Assembly: GCA_964592275.1 (NCBI GenBank)
Contig: CAZQDJ010000023.1
Span: 1-17,427, forward strand
DNA length: 17,427 nucleotides
Direction of reading: 5' to 3'
Source of the DNA: CANNBR01 sp964592275
GTDB taxonomy: Bacteria; Babelota; Babeliae; Babelales; CAIQNR01
Shown here: piece by piece, positions 8,501 to 13,957 of the stretch
How positions within the stretch are numbered: position 1 is the stretch's first letter
Layout of the letters: each line of letters starts with the position of its first letter
The notes under the pieces: model-generated
Database searches by the model: none
What the model was told of the DNA's origin: nothing
What the model saw: the letters and a program-made list of their open reading frames with translations, nothing else
Program-made: the position numbers and the translations under genes

Positions 8501-8671
8501 AAAGTTCCTTCGGATCAAGCGAAAGCGATAGTGAGTAAACTTTCTGACTTTTCTAAGGTTGTTGTTCAGCTTGAAGAAGCAGAACGATTGTTGGCTAAAG
8601 AAACAGTTGCTAGTGATAGTCCGGCAGAAGAAACAGTTGCTAACGATAATCTGTTGGGGTCTGAAGCATAA
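5507..8671 (+). CDS. Large secreted coiled-coil repeat protein (paralogue A)
   Basis: I do not recognise a named family for this 1054-aa protein. The N-terminus MKKVLMTVLCAGTVVAVRA is a plausible signal peptide. The rest is almost entirely charged, helical and coiled-coil-like, with no membrane span or enzymatic motif that I can see. Internal repeats are clear. Residues about 185-250 and 323-390 share EFLAFCK, SPVTFT and FTVLDLPSLS with a 138-residue offset. Residues about 552-701 are two identical 75-residue units (KELLSSIKELSDSLNGS, LTPEQRQKVTKFFDLKAQ, ECs not implied), preceded by a diverged partial third unit. A basic stretch (VKYRFKRLFVRA) separates this part from a C-terminal domain. 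The gene ends on a strong terminator. The 871-aa protein at 9081 is its paralogue, so this family is duplicated. A surface or secreted structural or host-interaction protein is possible but unproven. Confidence 0.85.
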   Translation: MKKVLMTVLCAGTVVAVRAPDFEVFIEPITTRIDSGKSQEQQLEDKRLEEKIAADVARKTARRAQIAKKRAEQGITETGVYYSDGGNKDTVGKVVVQSSGDVVVGEQDPATLSEEQREAISATEKTRSFFDVPEGKEHPLSSLELIKEELEKNERIQEAITNELQKEDLDLNRKQELEEALFRLQQQKEVLINGQEFLAFCKDSSSPVTFTGPELEKIFTVLDLPSLSDLKDKTPYDLGGLKADLNSKIKLVASVKEDGSVNREVGNGVPDGVIKEGYIIYGHGPKAIVMKRTQFFDAPLIGDKKEALSKYLKDKLGEVSKAQQQKDVFINSQEFLAFCKAKPSPVTFTDNELKEIFTVLDLPSLSSLESMNLKNLEELESDLKRKWDSIQRDEVLSKDKKDALSTYLKNRLDKVSKLAEEELNDHKAFKKDQEGMNLEKKKNYFDERKDTINIMVEELLNSIVNRKGIDTQIADINLMIGSFKVKVNFLKFDDEKYPGMEKSFNQLETTVDNARIVIHFADLTLKVNQIEANDVIHMQELQDELKSLSEAVSKIYDGKSKKELLSSIKELSDSLNGSINTLLTPEQRQKVTKFFDLKAQATQAIEDGNVIRMQELQDDLRDFYEVVSKIYDGKSKKELLSSIKELSDSLNGSINTLLTPEQRQKVTKFFDLKAQATQAIEDGNVIRMQELQDDLRDFYEATLRAFDGTSFLQDVRYSINELLGEIKEKAQSFTSVTTNKKSFVERVKYRFKRLFVRATLDPRKLRYRSEFAVNKAGFGLNLVDFKKAATDGYVETVESGIKTFTDSLAKVKSLQKLKADGNGSQGLDEALTTLRSAMGNVQTVAQEVFALQGVASLKGTLSLKTVEKYLKTFDLAPNEDEFLRRLRWASGAKPYKELAVGLLKTVDSKDVGLAIENIEKNTELNNKEQEEVLKNLYKTWFKSIARDGKGMKDMSLENLSNLRLLATFNGASAEYVNVLRTPQTGQYVLDAYKTRSNVKVPSDQAKAIVSKLSDFSKVVVQLEEAERLLAKETVASDSPAEETVANDNLLGSEA
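7159..7607 (+). repeat. Perfect 224-bp tandem repeat inside the coding region
   Basis: Positions 7159-7382 and 7384-7607 are identical by eye, with a 225-bp period that preserves the frame (75 codons). Third-position identity throughout shows that the duplication is recent or maintained by gene conversion. A diverged partial unit precedes it (around 7090-7158). The copy number could be miscounted in a short-read assembly. Confidence 0.9.
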
Positions 8672-8697
8672 AGAATTAAATGTTATAAAGATCGCGT

Positions 8698-8733
8698 GGC
8701 CCCTGGTATGTGCTTTACCAGGGGCCCTTTTTC
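8698..8733 (+). terminator. Strong Rho-independent terminator of paralogue A
   Basis: GGCCCCTGGTA and TACCAGGGGCC form an 11-bp perfect stem with a 7-nt loop, followed by CTTTTT. It lies 27 nt beyond the stop codon. Confidence 0.95.
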
Positions 8734-8749
8734 TAGCGCAACAATTGGG

Positions 8750-9010
8750 TTAAAGCAATACTTTGTAGCGAGTAGCTCTTCCAACTCCTAAGCGTTGAAG
8801 TTTTTTAAGTTCGACAAGGCGTTTGATGACAGACTCGGTAGTTCTATCAGCAAGTCCAAGAGCTGCAATCGCGTCTTTTCTGCTAAATAATTGACTAGCG
8901 TTTTCAGTAGCCCATCGTAAAAGAGCATGTTGGTTTGATGTTTTAGATCGTTTAAATTGAGCATTAAGTAGTTTTTGCTCCTTGATGAATAGAGAACTGT
9001 TAAAACGTTT
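8750..9010 (-). pseudogene. Truncated fic 3' end (winged-helix domain remnant)
   Basis: The minus-strand frame ending at 8750 encodes a C-terminal winged helix almost identical to that of the intact Fic protein at 11776-12861. QHALLRWATENASQLFSRKD is shared, and about 57 residues differ by only one Ala/Ser change. Upstream, SLFIKEQKLLNAQF resembles the linker before the winged helix in Fic, so the remnant extends to about 9010. The Fic catalytic domain is absent. I find no ATG, GTG or TTG in this frame between the domain and 9080; the first ATG is at 9247, antisense inside the next gene, so independent expression is doubtful. At DNA level 8760-8932 and 11786-11958 differ at about nine sites, eight of them synonymous. 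That pattern means the sequence evolved as a functional gene until recently, or is refreshed by gene conversion. Confidence 0.75.
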
Positions 9011-9080
9011 TATGTTGCAAATATGAGTGTGGTATCGTAATTCGTGATGAGTAGAAATTGAAGAGCATGAAGAGGTTTGT

Positions 9081-11696
9081 ATGAAAAAAGTGATTATGGC
9101 ATTGCTGTGTACAGGAATAGCGTTTATAGCAAAAGGACCAGATGAGGTTTTTAGAGAACCGATAGCTACGAAAACAACGTATTTAAAAAAAACTCTGGAA
9201 AAGCTGAGACAATGGTTAGCGCCAAAGGTGCCAACTCCGATACTCAAAAAACCTGATAGCGGGTTAGCAAATAAAGTATTTGTTTCTCAGGTGGCGGATC
9301 AGGCAGAGGAAAAGCTTTTGCCAGACTCTGTGAGAGAGGATGTTGCAGGAGAAAATTCAAATGAAACTCTTTCTGCAGAACAAAGAGAAGCAATTGCCAC
9401 TCTTGAAAAACCAAAAAATTTTGATGTTAATCATATGCAAGCAGATTCAGATTCAGCGCTAAAGGAACAGAATGCTAAACAGGAGGCCGATCAGAATACT
9501 CGATTCGCTGCTTTAGATGAGCAAGTAAAGCAAGCGATTGAAGATAAAGATTTTATTCGTGTTCAAGAACTGAGTATTTATATTGAGGCTTTCAAAAAAA
9601 CACGTGCCGTGGTTTCTCAAAATTTTGACCTAAACATGGACAAATTATTTAAAGAGCTTTTCACCAAAATAGAAAATTTTTTTAAACCGCTATCAATACC
9701 TCAGCGGCAGCAGATTACTGCTTTCTTTAAGTTAAAAGAGAAAGTAGAGCTGTATGCTAATACAACGGATTCTGCTGGTAAACAACTGGAAAAGCTGAAC
9801 AATCAGCTGGATTTGTTGGAAGGACCTTTTCTGAAAAATATGCATTCAGTTCGTGAGCTTTCTGATATGTTGAGTATAAAGCGAAAATTTCTTGTTTTAA
9901 AAGTGAAAGTACTAAATGCATTAGACGTTATGAATTTTATACAGATTCTCGTACTGAGAAATGAGGCTGAGGCATTTTCTGAATCTGAAGAAATAAATAA
10001 AATAAAGAATTCAATTTTTAAAGAAAAAACGAAGTCATTGCTTAAAGAATTTTGTAAGCATTTTGATTTAATGATTTTTAATAAAATGTCAAAATTAGAG
10101 GAAGAACAAGCTTTAACATTCATTGCTTTAAAGGCGCAAGTAGCGCAAGCGATTAAAAGTAATGATGTTGTTCGCATGAAAGAACTTCAAAATGAACTGA
10201 ACAATTTGCGTGAAGCTGTGGAAACTTCTGCGAATTATGGCCCTAAGGAAAGCAAGGAGGAAGATTTAGGTAAAGCTGTGGTGAAAAAAAATGAAGGTGT
10301 CTTTCAAAAAAATATGCAGGCTTCAATTGAAAAACTTCTAGAAGAACTTTTTAAAAAGCAGAAAAGCTTACTCGTTCGCATTAAACATAAAGTTAAGCAA
10401 TTTAAACATAAAGTTAGGCAATTTTTTGTAAGGGCTCCTAAAAAGTTACAAAAGCAAGTGCCTGATTTTGCAACGGTAAAAACAAGTATTCTTACTTTTC
10501 TAGGAAAGCAGAGTGCTTACCGAAAGCAAATGGAAGATAAAATAGTGTTTTTGCAAGATAAGGATGTTATGAATCGGCTTGATCCTGCATCGAAGCAGTA
10601 TGTCAATGGAGCGATTGCAGAATTTAAAAAATCAATTGAAGAAATTACTACAGTGCTTGATAGTCAAGATCAAAATCTAAACGAGTTGTATCGACTTCTT
10701 CATCAGGTACAAGATTCTTATGAGCGATTGTTTGCGACAGTTTCTGGTATTTCTTTGCCTTTAAGTTTTGCGCGAGATACGTACATTAGTCAATTTGAAG
10801 AATTTAAAGAAGTTTCTGGATTGTTGCCAAAAGATGACAAGTCATTTCAAATAACATTGTTGCCAGATGGTGACAAATCATCAAATAAAGAAATTGCTAC
10901 GGCGATCCGAAAAGTATTATCGCCAGAGTTTGCGATGGAATTCGTGGATGACCAAGCTGATCCTGTTGGTCAACAGCTTGGTCAACAGCTTGTTGGAAAA
11001 ATTGGCAACGAGATTCTTGGTATTCCTTTGGGAAGTCATACTGATAGCAATGGATATGTTTTGTCTGAAGCTGATGGGCAACAGGTAAAGTTTGCTTTTG
11101 ATGCGTTAGTAAAAGAGCTGAAGATTGATCTTTCTACCTTTTCTCAAAGGCCTGAAAAGTGGAGTTATGTCTCAAATGATTTTTTAAAAAAGGTTGGAGA
11201 GACATGGTTGCGGAATTTTGCAGAAAACAGTGCAAAGCTTTCTGCTGTTGTGAAGTTTGAAAAAGAACAGATTTTATGTAACGCATGGCAAGTGGCAAAA
11301 ATAGATGCAAAAGGAGAGGGGGAACGCATTATGATTTTTAGGCAACTTATTACGGAATTTCTTACATATCCAATGTCTGAGTCTTTACAATTTAAAAATT
11401 TAGATGGAAAAGCGCCTCAAGAACCATTCACACAGATACAACGAATAAGCGCGGCTCATTTAGTTGGACATTTGCCTACGGTGCAAAAGCTTCCTCTTAA
11501 AGTGGTTCAGGTTCCTGACGGATTGAGCGATGGAAAGGCGATGAAATTAATAGGTGACAGTATGAATGATGAACAATGGGAAAAACTATCTGAAGAGCAG
11601 AGTTCTAAAATGCTCAGCGTTACCACTGAATTTCCACACATAATGCAAGAACTCTCAGCTTTAATAAATGAAAAACAGAAAAATGACCTGTCTTGA
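9081..11696 (+). CDS. Large secreted coiled-coil repeat protein (paralogue B)
   Basis: This 871-aa protein is a paralogue of the 1054-aa protein at 5507. The signal peptides match (MKKVIMALLCTGIAFIAKG) and both continue with FxEPIxTK/R. An ETLSAEQREAIATLEK block matches ATLSEEQREAISATEK, and LKAQVAQAIKSNDVVRMKEL corresponds to the LKAQATQAIEDGNVIRMQEL repeat unit. A second version of that unit is near residues 155-215 (VKQAIEDKDFIRVQELS). A basic stretch (RQFFVRAPKKL) occupies the same place as VKYRFKRLFVRA. The C-terminal third is divergent and may be a separate globular domain. The start is supported by AGAGG 6 nt upstream. No catalytic motif or membrane span is visible. Its 3' end converges on the fic gene, 79 bp away, with no strong terminator between them. 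Confidence 0.85.
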   Translation: MKKVIMALLCTGIAFIAKGPDEVFREPIATKTTYLKKTLEKLRQWLAPKVPTPILKKPDSGLANKVFVSQVADQAEEKLLPDSVREDVAGENSNETLSAEQREAIATLEKPKNFDVNHMQADSDSALKEQNAKQEADQNTRFAALDEQVKQAIEDKDFIRVQELSIYIEAFKKTRAVVSQNFDLNMDKLFKELFTKIENFFKPLSIPQRQQITAFFKLKEKVELYANTTDSAGKQLEKLNNQLDLLEGPFLKNMHSVRELSDMLSIKRKFLVLKVKVLNALDVMNFIQILVLRNEAEAFSESEEINKIKNSIFKEKTKSLLKEFCKHFDLMIFNKMSKLEEEQALTFIALKAQVAQAIKSNDVVRMKELQNELNNLREAVETSANYGPKESKEEDLGKAVVKKNEGVFQKNMQASIEKLLEELFKKQKSLLVRIKHKVKQFKHKVRQFFVRAPKKLQKQVPDFATVKTSILTFLGKQSAYRKQMEDKIVFLQDKDVMNRLDPASKQYVNGAIAEFKKSIEEITTVLDSQDQNLNELYRLLHQVQDSYERLFATVSGISLPLSFARDTYISQFEEFKEVSGLLPKDDKSFQITLLPDGDKSSNKEIATAIRKVLSPEFAMEFVDDQADPVGQQLGQQLVGKIGNEILGIPLGSHTDSNGYVLSEADGQQVKFAFDALVKELKIDLSTFSQRPEKWSYVSNDFLKKVGETWLRNFAENSAKLSAVVKFEKEQILCNAWQVAKIDAKGEGERIMIFRQLITEFLTYPMSESLQFKNLDGKAPQEPFTQIQRISAAHLVGHLPTVQKLPLKVVQVPDGLSDGKAMKLIGDSMNDEQWEKLSEEQSSKMLSVTTEFPHIMQELSALINEKQKNDLS

Positions 11697-11775
11697 CGTT
11701 TGCCCACCGCGTAGGGCTACAGGAAACTACGTTATTGAAAGAATAAAGACTCTTGTGCAGAGTATTTCTGTAGCG

Positions 11776-12861
11776 TTAGGAAATCACTTTGTAGCGAGTA
11801 GCTCTTCCGACCCCTAAGCGTTGGAGTTTTTTGAGTTCGACAAGGCGTTTGATAACCGACTCGGTAGTTCTATCTGCAAGTCCAAGAGCTGAAATCGCGT
11901 CTTTTCTGCTAAATAATTGACTAGCGTTTTCAGTAGCCCAGCGTAAAAGAGCATGTTGATTATCAGAAAGCGAAAGATCAATCGACCTATCGGTTTCAAG
12001 AATTTTGAGAGCTTCTTCTGCTTGTAATTCAAGAGCTTTTAAAAAAAATAAGATCCAAGGAGAAATATCTTCATCAGGAGTCTTCCAACTTTTTTGTGTT
12101 TTGTTTAATGCGAGGTAGTAGTCTGCTTTGCGTGATTCAATAATTCGTTCGTGTGATACCACTGGAACGAAGAGGTATCCTTTTTGCAAGAGTAGAAGAT
12201 TGGTAAGGAGCCTGCTTGTCCTTCCGTTGCCATCTTGGAATGGGTGGATCGCGAGATATTCGAAAATAAAATTCGCAATTAAAATGAGTGGGTGTTTCAC
12301 TTTATGTGCGTCTGCCCATTGGTACCATTCAATAAGTTCTTGCATCTCTTTTTTTACGAGATGTGGTGGCGTTGGGTCAAAAACGATTCCTACAATGTTG
12401 CCTGATTGGTCTTTTGCTTTTACGCGATTTAATCCATTTTTATAGCGTCCTTTGTGGTGTAAGTCTTTATCACAATGACGTAAGAGGTCAGCATGAAGAG
12501 TGAGGATTGCATTTTCGGTGAGAGGGGTTTTTTGATAATGAGAAAAAATCAGTTCTAATACTTCAAGGTAGCCGGCAACTTCTTGTTGGTCACGTGTTTT
12601 AAACTTTTGGATACGGAGATTTTTATAAAGATCTTCAACTTCTTGGTCAGTAAGTCGGTTTCCCTCGATTCTGTTTGAAGAACCGGTAGAGGTTACGATT
12701 ACCGAGTGCATGAGTTGCTCAATGGTTTGAGGTAATAAATGGGCAGTAATTCTCCAACTATTTTTTACTCCATCAATTACCGCAATTGTTTCGTATATTT
12801 TCTCGATTACTTCGGCTTTAAAATTCAATCGAGTGGTTAAGCGAAAATGTTTCCAATTCAT
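11776..12861 (-). CDS. fic: Fic-family AMP-transferase with N-terminal inhibitory motif and C-terminal winged helix
   Basis: The 361-aa protein has the complete catalytic motif HPFQDGNGRTSR at about residues 206-217. The catalytic His is at about 206, and the loop binds nucleotide phosphates. Residues 62-67, SNRIEG, match the (S/T)xxxE(G/N) inhibitory helix, and its N-terminal position makes this class II, with Glu at about 66 expected to block ATP binding until relieved. The N-terminal helical domain (about 1-110) is typical of Fic proteins of this size. Residues about 300-361 are a winged helix (LLRWATENASQLFSRKD, then RTTESVIKRLVELKKLQ), suggesting DNA binding and self-regulation. Fic enzymes transfer AMP from ATP to Ser/Thr/Tyr of target proteins; the target here is unknown. 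AAAGGA lies about 7 nt before the ATG. Its promoter carries 10-bp repeats. A host-directed role is unlikely to need the winged helix, so an intracellular function is favoured. Confidence 0.9.
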   Translation of the reverse strand: MNWKHFRLTTRLNFKAEVIEKIYETIAVIDGVKNSWRITAHLLPQTIEQLMHSVIVTSTGSSNRIEGNRLTDQEVEDLYKNLRIQKFKTRDQQEVAGYLEVLELIFSHYQKTPLTENAILTLHADLLRHCDKDLHHKGRYKNGLNRVKAKDQSGNIVGIVFDPTPPHLVKKEMQELIEWYQWADAHKVKHPLILIANFIFEYLAIHPFQDGNGRTSRLLTNLLLLQKGYLFVPVVSHERIIESRKADYYLALNKTQKSWKTPDEDISPWILFFLKALELQAEEALKILETDRSIDLSLSDNQHALLRWATENASQLFSRKDAISALGLADRTTESVIKRLVELKKLQRLGVGRATRYKVIS

Positions 12862-12871
12862 AGTCTTCCTT

Positions 12872-13000
12872 TCTCACGTAGTATTTATGTGAGATTATGT
12901 GAGATTATGTGAGCAAAGTCAATAATTGCATTTTGGCGAGCTTATTTTTAGTGATTGCTTGACGAAAAAACCTGAGAGACTATGTGAGATTGTGTGAGAT
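12872..13000 (-). promoter_or_regulatory. fic promoter with 10-bp direct repeats (probable operator)
   Basis: On the minus strand TTGACT (12922-12917), a 17-bp spacer and CATAAT (12899-12894) make a good sigma-70-like promoter, with a start near 12887 and a leader of about 26 nt. TATGTGAGAT-type units occupy 12886-12895, 12896-12905 and 12906-12915, exactly 10 bp apart and covering the -10 and spacer. Two more lie at 12981-13000, and an inverted half-site TCTCAC is at 12872-12877. The phasing at about one helical turn is what a protein binding one face of the helix would need. The winged helix of Fic itself is the obvious candidate. Confidence 0.65.
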
Positions 13001-13097
13001 TTTGTCCTATGCGGGTAACACCAAACAGGTTGCATCCCCCTTTGCCCAGGCTTCGGAGGACAGGCACCCAACCTGTTTGGAAACAAGGGTGTAAGCA

Positions 13098-13133
13098 TGC
13101 TGTTTGATTGCTTGACGAATATAACCCGGAAGC
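13098..13133. repeat. Dispersed repeat module, copy 2
   Basis: CATGCTGTTTGATTGC, then ACGAATAT and CCCGGAA, in the same order as at 2240-2281. It is preceded by the 12-bp inverted repeat at 13021-13080. Confidence 0.5.
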
Positions 13134-13143
13134 ATTGCATCTG

Positions 13144-13267
13144 AATTAATGAGTAAATAAAAATCCTCGTCGTCCTCAGCGAGGCGAGAGTCGCAGCGAT
13201 GCATTTTAATGCAACGACCAGACGAAGCGAGTGTAAGGATCCAGGAATAAATTACACCAAAGTCATT
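13144..13267 (+). repeat. Dispersed palindromic repeat, copy 2 (124 bp)
   Basis: It is identical by eye over 124 bp to 13685-13808, 541 bp downstream. Internal elements are GTAAATAAAAA, ATCCTCGTCGTCCTCAGC, AGTCGCAG and AGACGAAGCGAGTG, followed by GGATCCAGG. The same elements are found, diverged, at 1984-2115. Confidence 0.9.
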
Positions 13268-13380
13268 ATAATGATATCAAAGAAATGGATTACTCAGATT
13301 ATTGATGGTGTACGTTCTCGTATAAGTCATTCAAAAACGGATTCATAGTTTTTATCAGTTGGATAATGATTTTTGCGCAA

Positions 13381-13476
13381 TTATCCTGGATCCTTACGCT
13401 CACTTCGCCTAACAGGATACTACGTACCCTGTCGCAGCTCTTGTCTCGCTGAGGACGACGAGGATTTTTATTTTTC
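13381..13476 (-). repeat. Dispersed palindromic repeat, inverted copy
   Basis: Reverse-complemented, this gives AATAAAAATCCTCGTCGTCC, AGCGAG, GCGAAGTGAGCG and AAGGATCCAGG, in the order seen in the direct copies, with a different central segment. Together with 13144-13267 it frames an inverted-repeat unit of about 330 bp. Confidence 0.7.
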
Positions 13477-13505
13477 TATTATTACTGCCTCTTATACAAG
13501 AGATC

Positions 13506-13667
13506 TTATTTTTGAGTAGGTAGACATTGATAAAATGTTTGAAGAACCGGTCCTATCTCAGAACCTCTTTCGCAATTTTCTGCGTACCAAAAAGAATCAT
13601 GGCTATCTGCATCTTGTACGTAATGGTTTGCTCCAGCGGTAATAAGATCTTTTACTCTGCTTCTCAT
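13506..13667 (-). pseudogene. Ankyrin-like gene remnant
   Basis: A 53-codon minus-strand frame reads VKDLITAGANHYVQDAD, then FWYAENCERG and a helix (EIGPVLQTFY). This fits the ankyrin pattern of LLxxGAxxxxxD, an A...G turn and a following helix. It covers little more than one repeat. An in-frame stop lies just upstream at 13680-13682, and one of the perfect 124-bp repeats begins 18 bp upstream of the ATG. AAAGGA abuts the ATG with no spacing, so translation is doubtful. It is most likely the 3' remnant of an ankyrin-repeat gene cut by repeat-associated rearrangement. Confidence 0.45.
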
Positions 13668-13684
13668 TCCTTTGCTTTTTTAGA

Positions 13685-13808
13685 AATTAATGAGTAAATA
13701 AAAATCCTCGTCGTCCTCAGCGAGGCGAGAGTCGCAGCGATGCATTTTAATGCAACGACCAGACGAAGCGAGTGTAAGGATCCAGGAATAAATTACACCA
13801 AAGTCATT
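13685..13808 (+). repeat. Dispersed palindromic repeat, copy 3 (124 bp)
   Basis: A perfect match to 13144-13267. It is followed at 13815-13852 by GACTACCGTTCTCTGGGC and TTTTTATTTT, the reverse complement of the left end of the copy at 1984. This unit therefore also has inverted ends. Confidence 0.9.
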
Positions 13809-13890
13809 CTGCTGTGACTACCGTTCTCTGGGCATGACATTGATTTTTATTTTCTTATTATTTTTCGCATAAGCATTTTTTATAGCGTGT

Positions 13891-13921
13891 ATAAAAAAAG
13901 ACAGGTTTTTTAGGCCTGCCC
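13891..13921 (-). terminator. Rho-independent terminator of dnaK
   Basis: On the minus strand GGGCAGG and CCTGTCT form a 7-bp stem with two G-T wobbles and a 9-nt loop, followed by seven T. It lies 36 nt beyond the dnaK stop. Confidence 0.8.
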
Positions 13922-13957
13922 TTTTAATCTAATTATGTATGACTAATCTACTTGAAG

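Larger units (their letters stand above)
12923..13957. other. Repeat-rich intergenic region with no intact gene
   Basis: About 1 kb between fic and dnaK. It holds the distal fic operator repeats, a 12-bp inverted repeat CCAAACAGGTTG/CAACCTGTTTGG (13021-13032 and 13069-13080), and dispersed modules. It also holds two perfect copies of a 124-bp element, an inverted relative, an ankyrin-like remnant and the dnaK terminator. TGATTGCTTGACGAA occurs twice, at 12952-12966 and 13105-13119. CCTATGCGGG near 13006-13015 matches, in reverse orientation, a module near 2451-2465. Confidence 0.6.

Noticed and set aside
11697..11775. Short inverted repeats (GCTACAG/CTGTAGC, ACTCT/AGAGT) between paralogue B and fic, considered as a terminator
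   Set aside because: The stems are short, the loops long or the T-run absent; too weak to call.
12919..13204. Minus-strand frames reading GYIRQAIKQH, similar in part to a frame near 2240-2281
   Set aside because: The similarity comes from a shared dispersed DNA repeat; there is no SD, the ends differ, and the frames run through other repeats.
13271..13348. A 25-codon plus-strand frame between the direct and inverted repeat copies
   Set aside because: No SD, no recognisable similarity and very short; it may just be the variable interior of the repeat unit.
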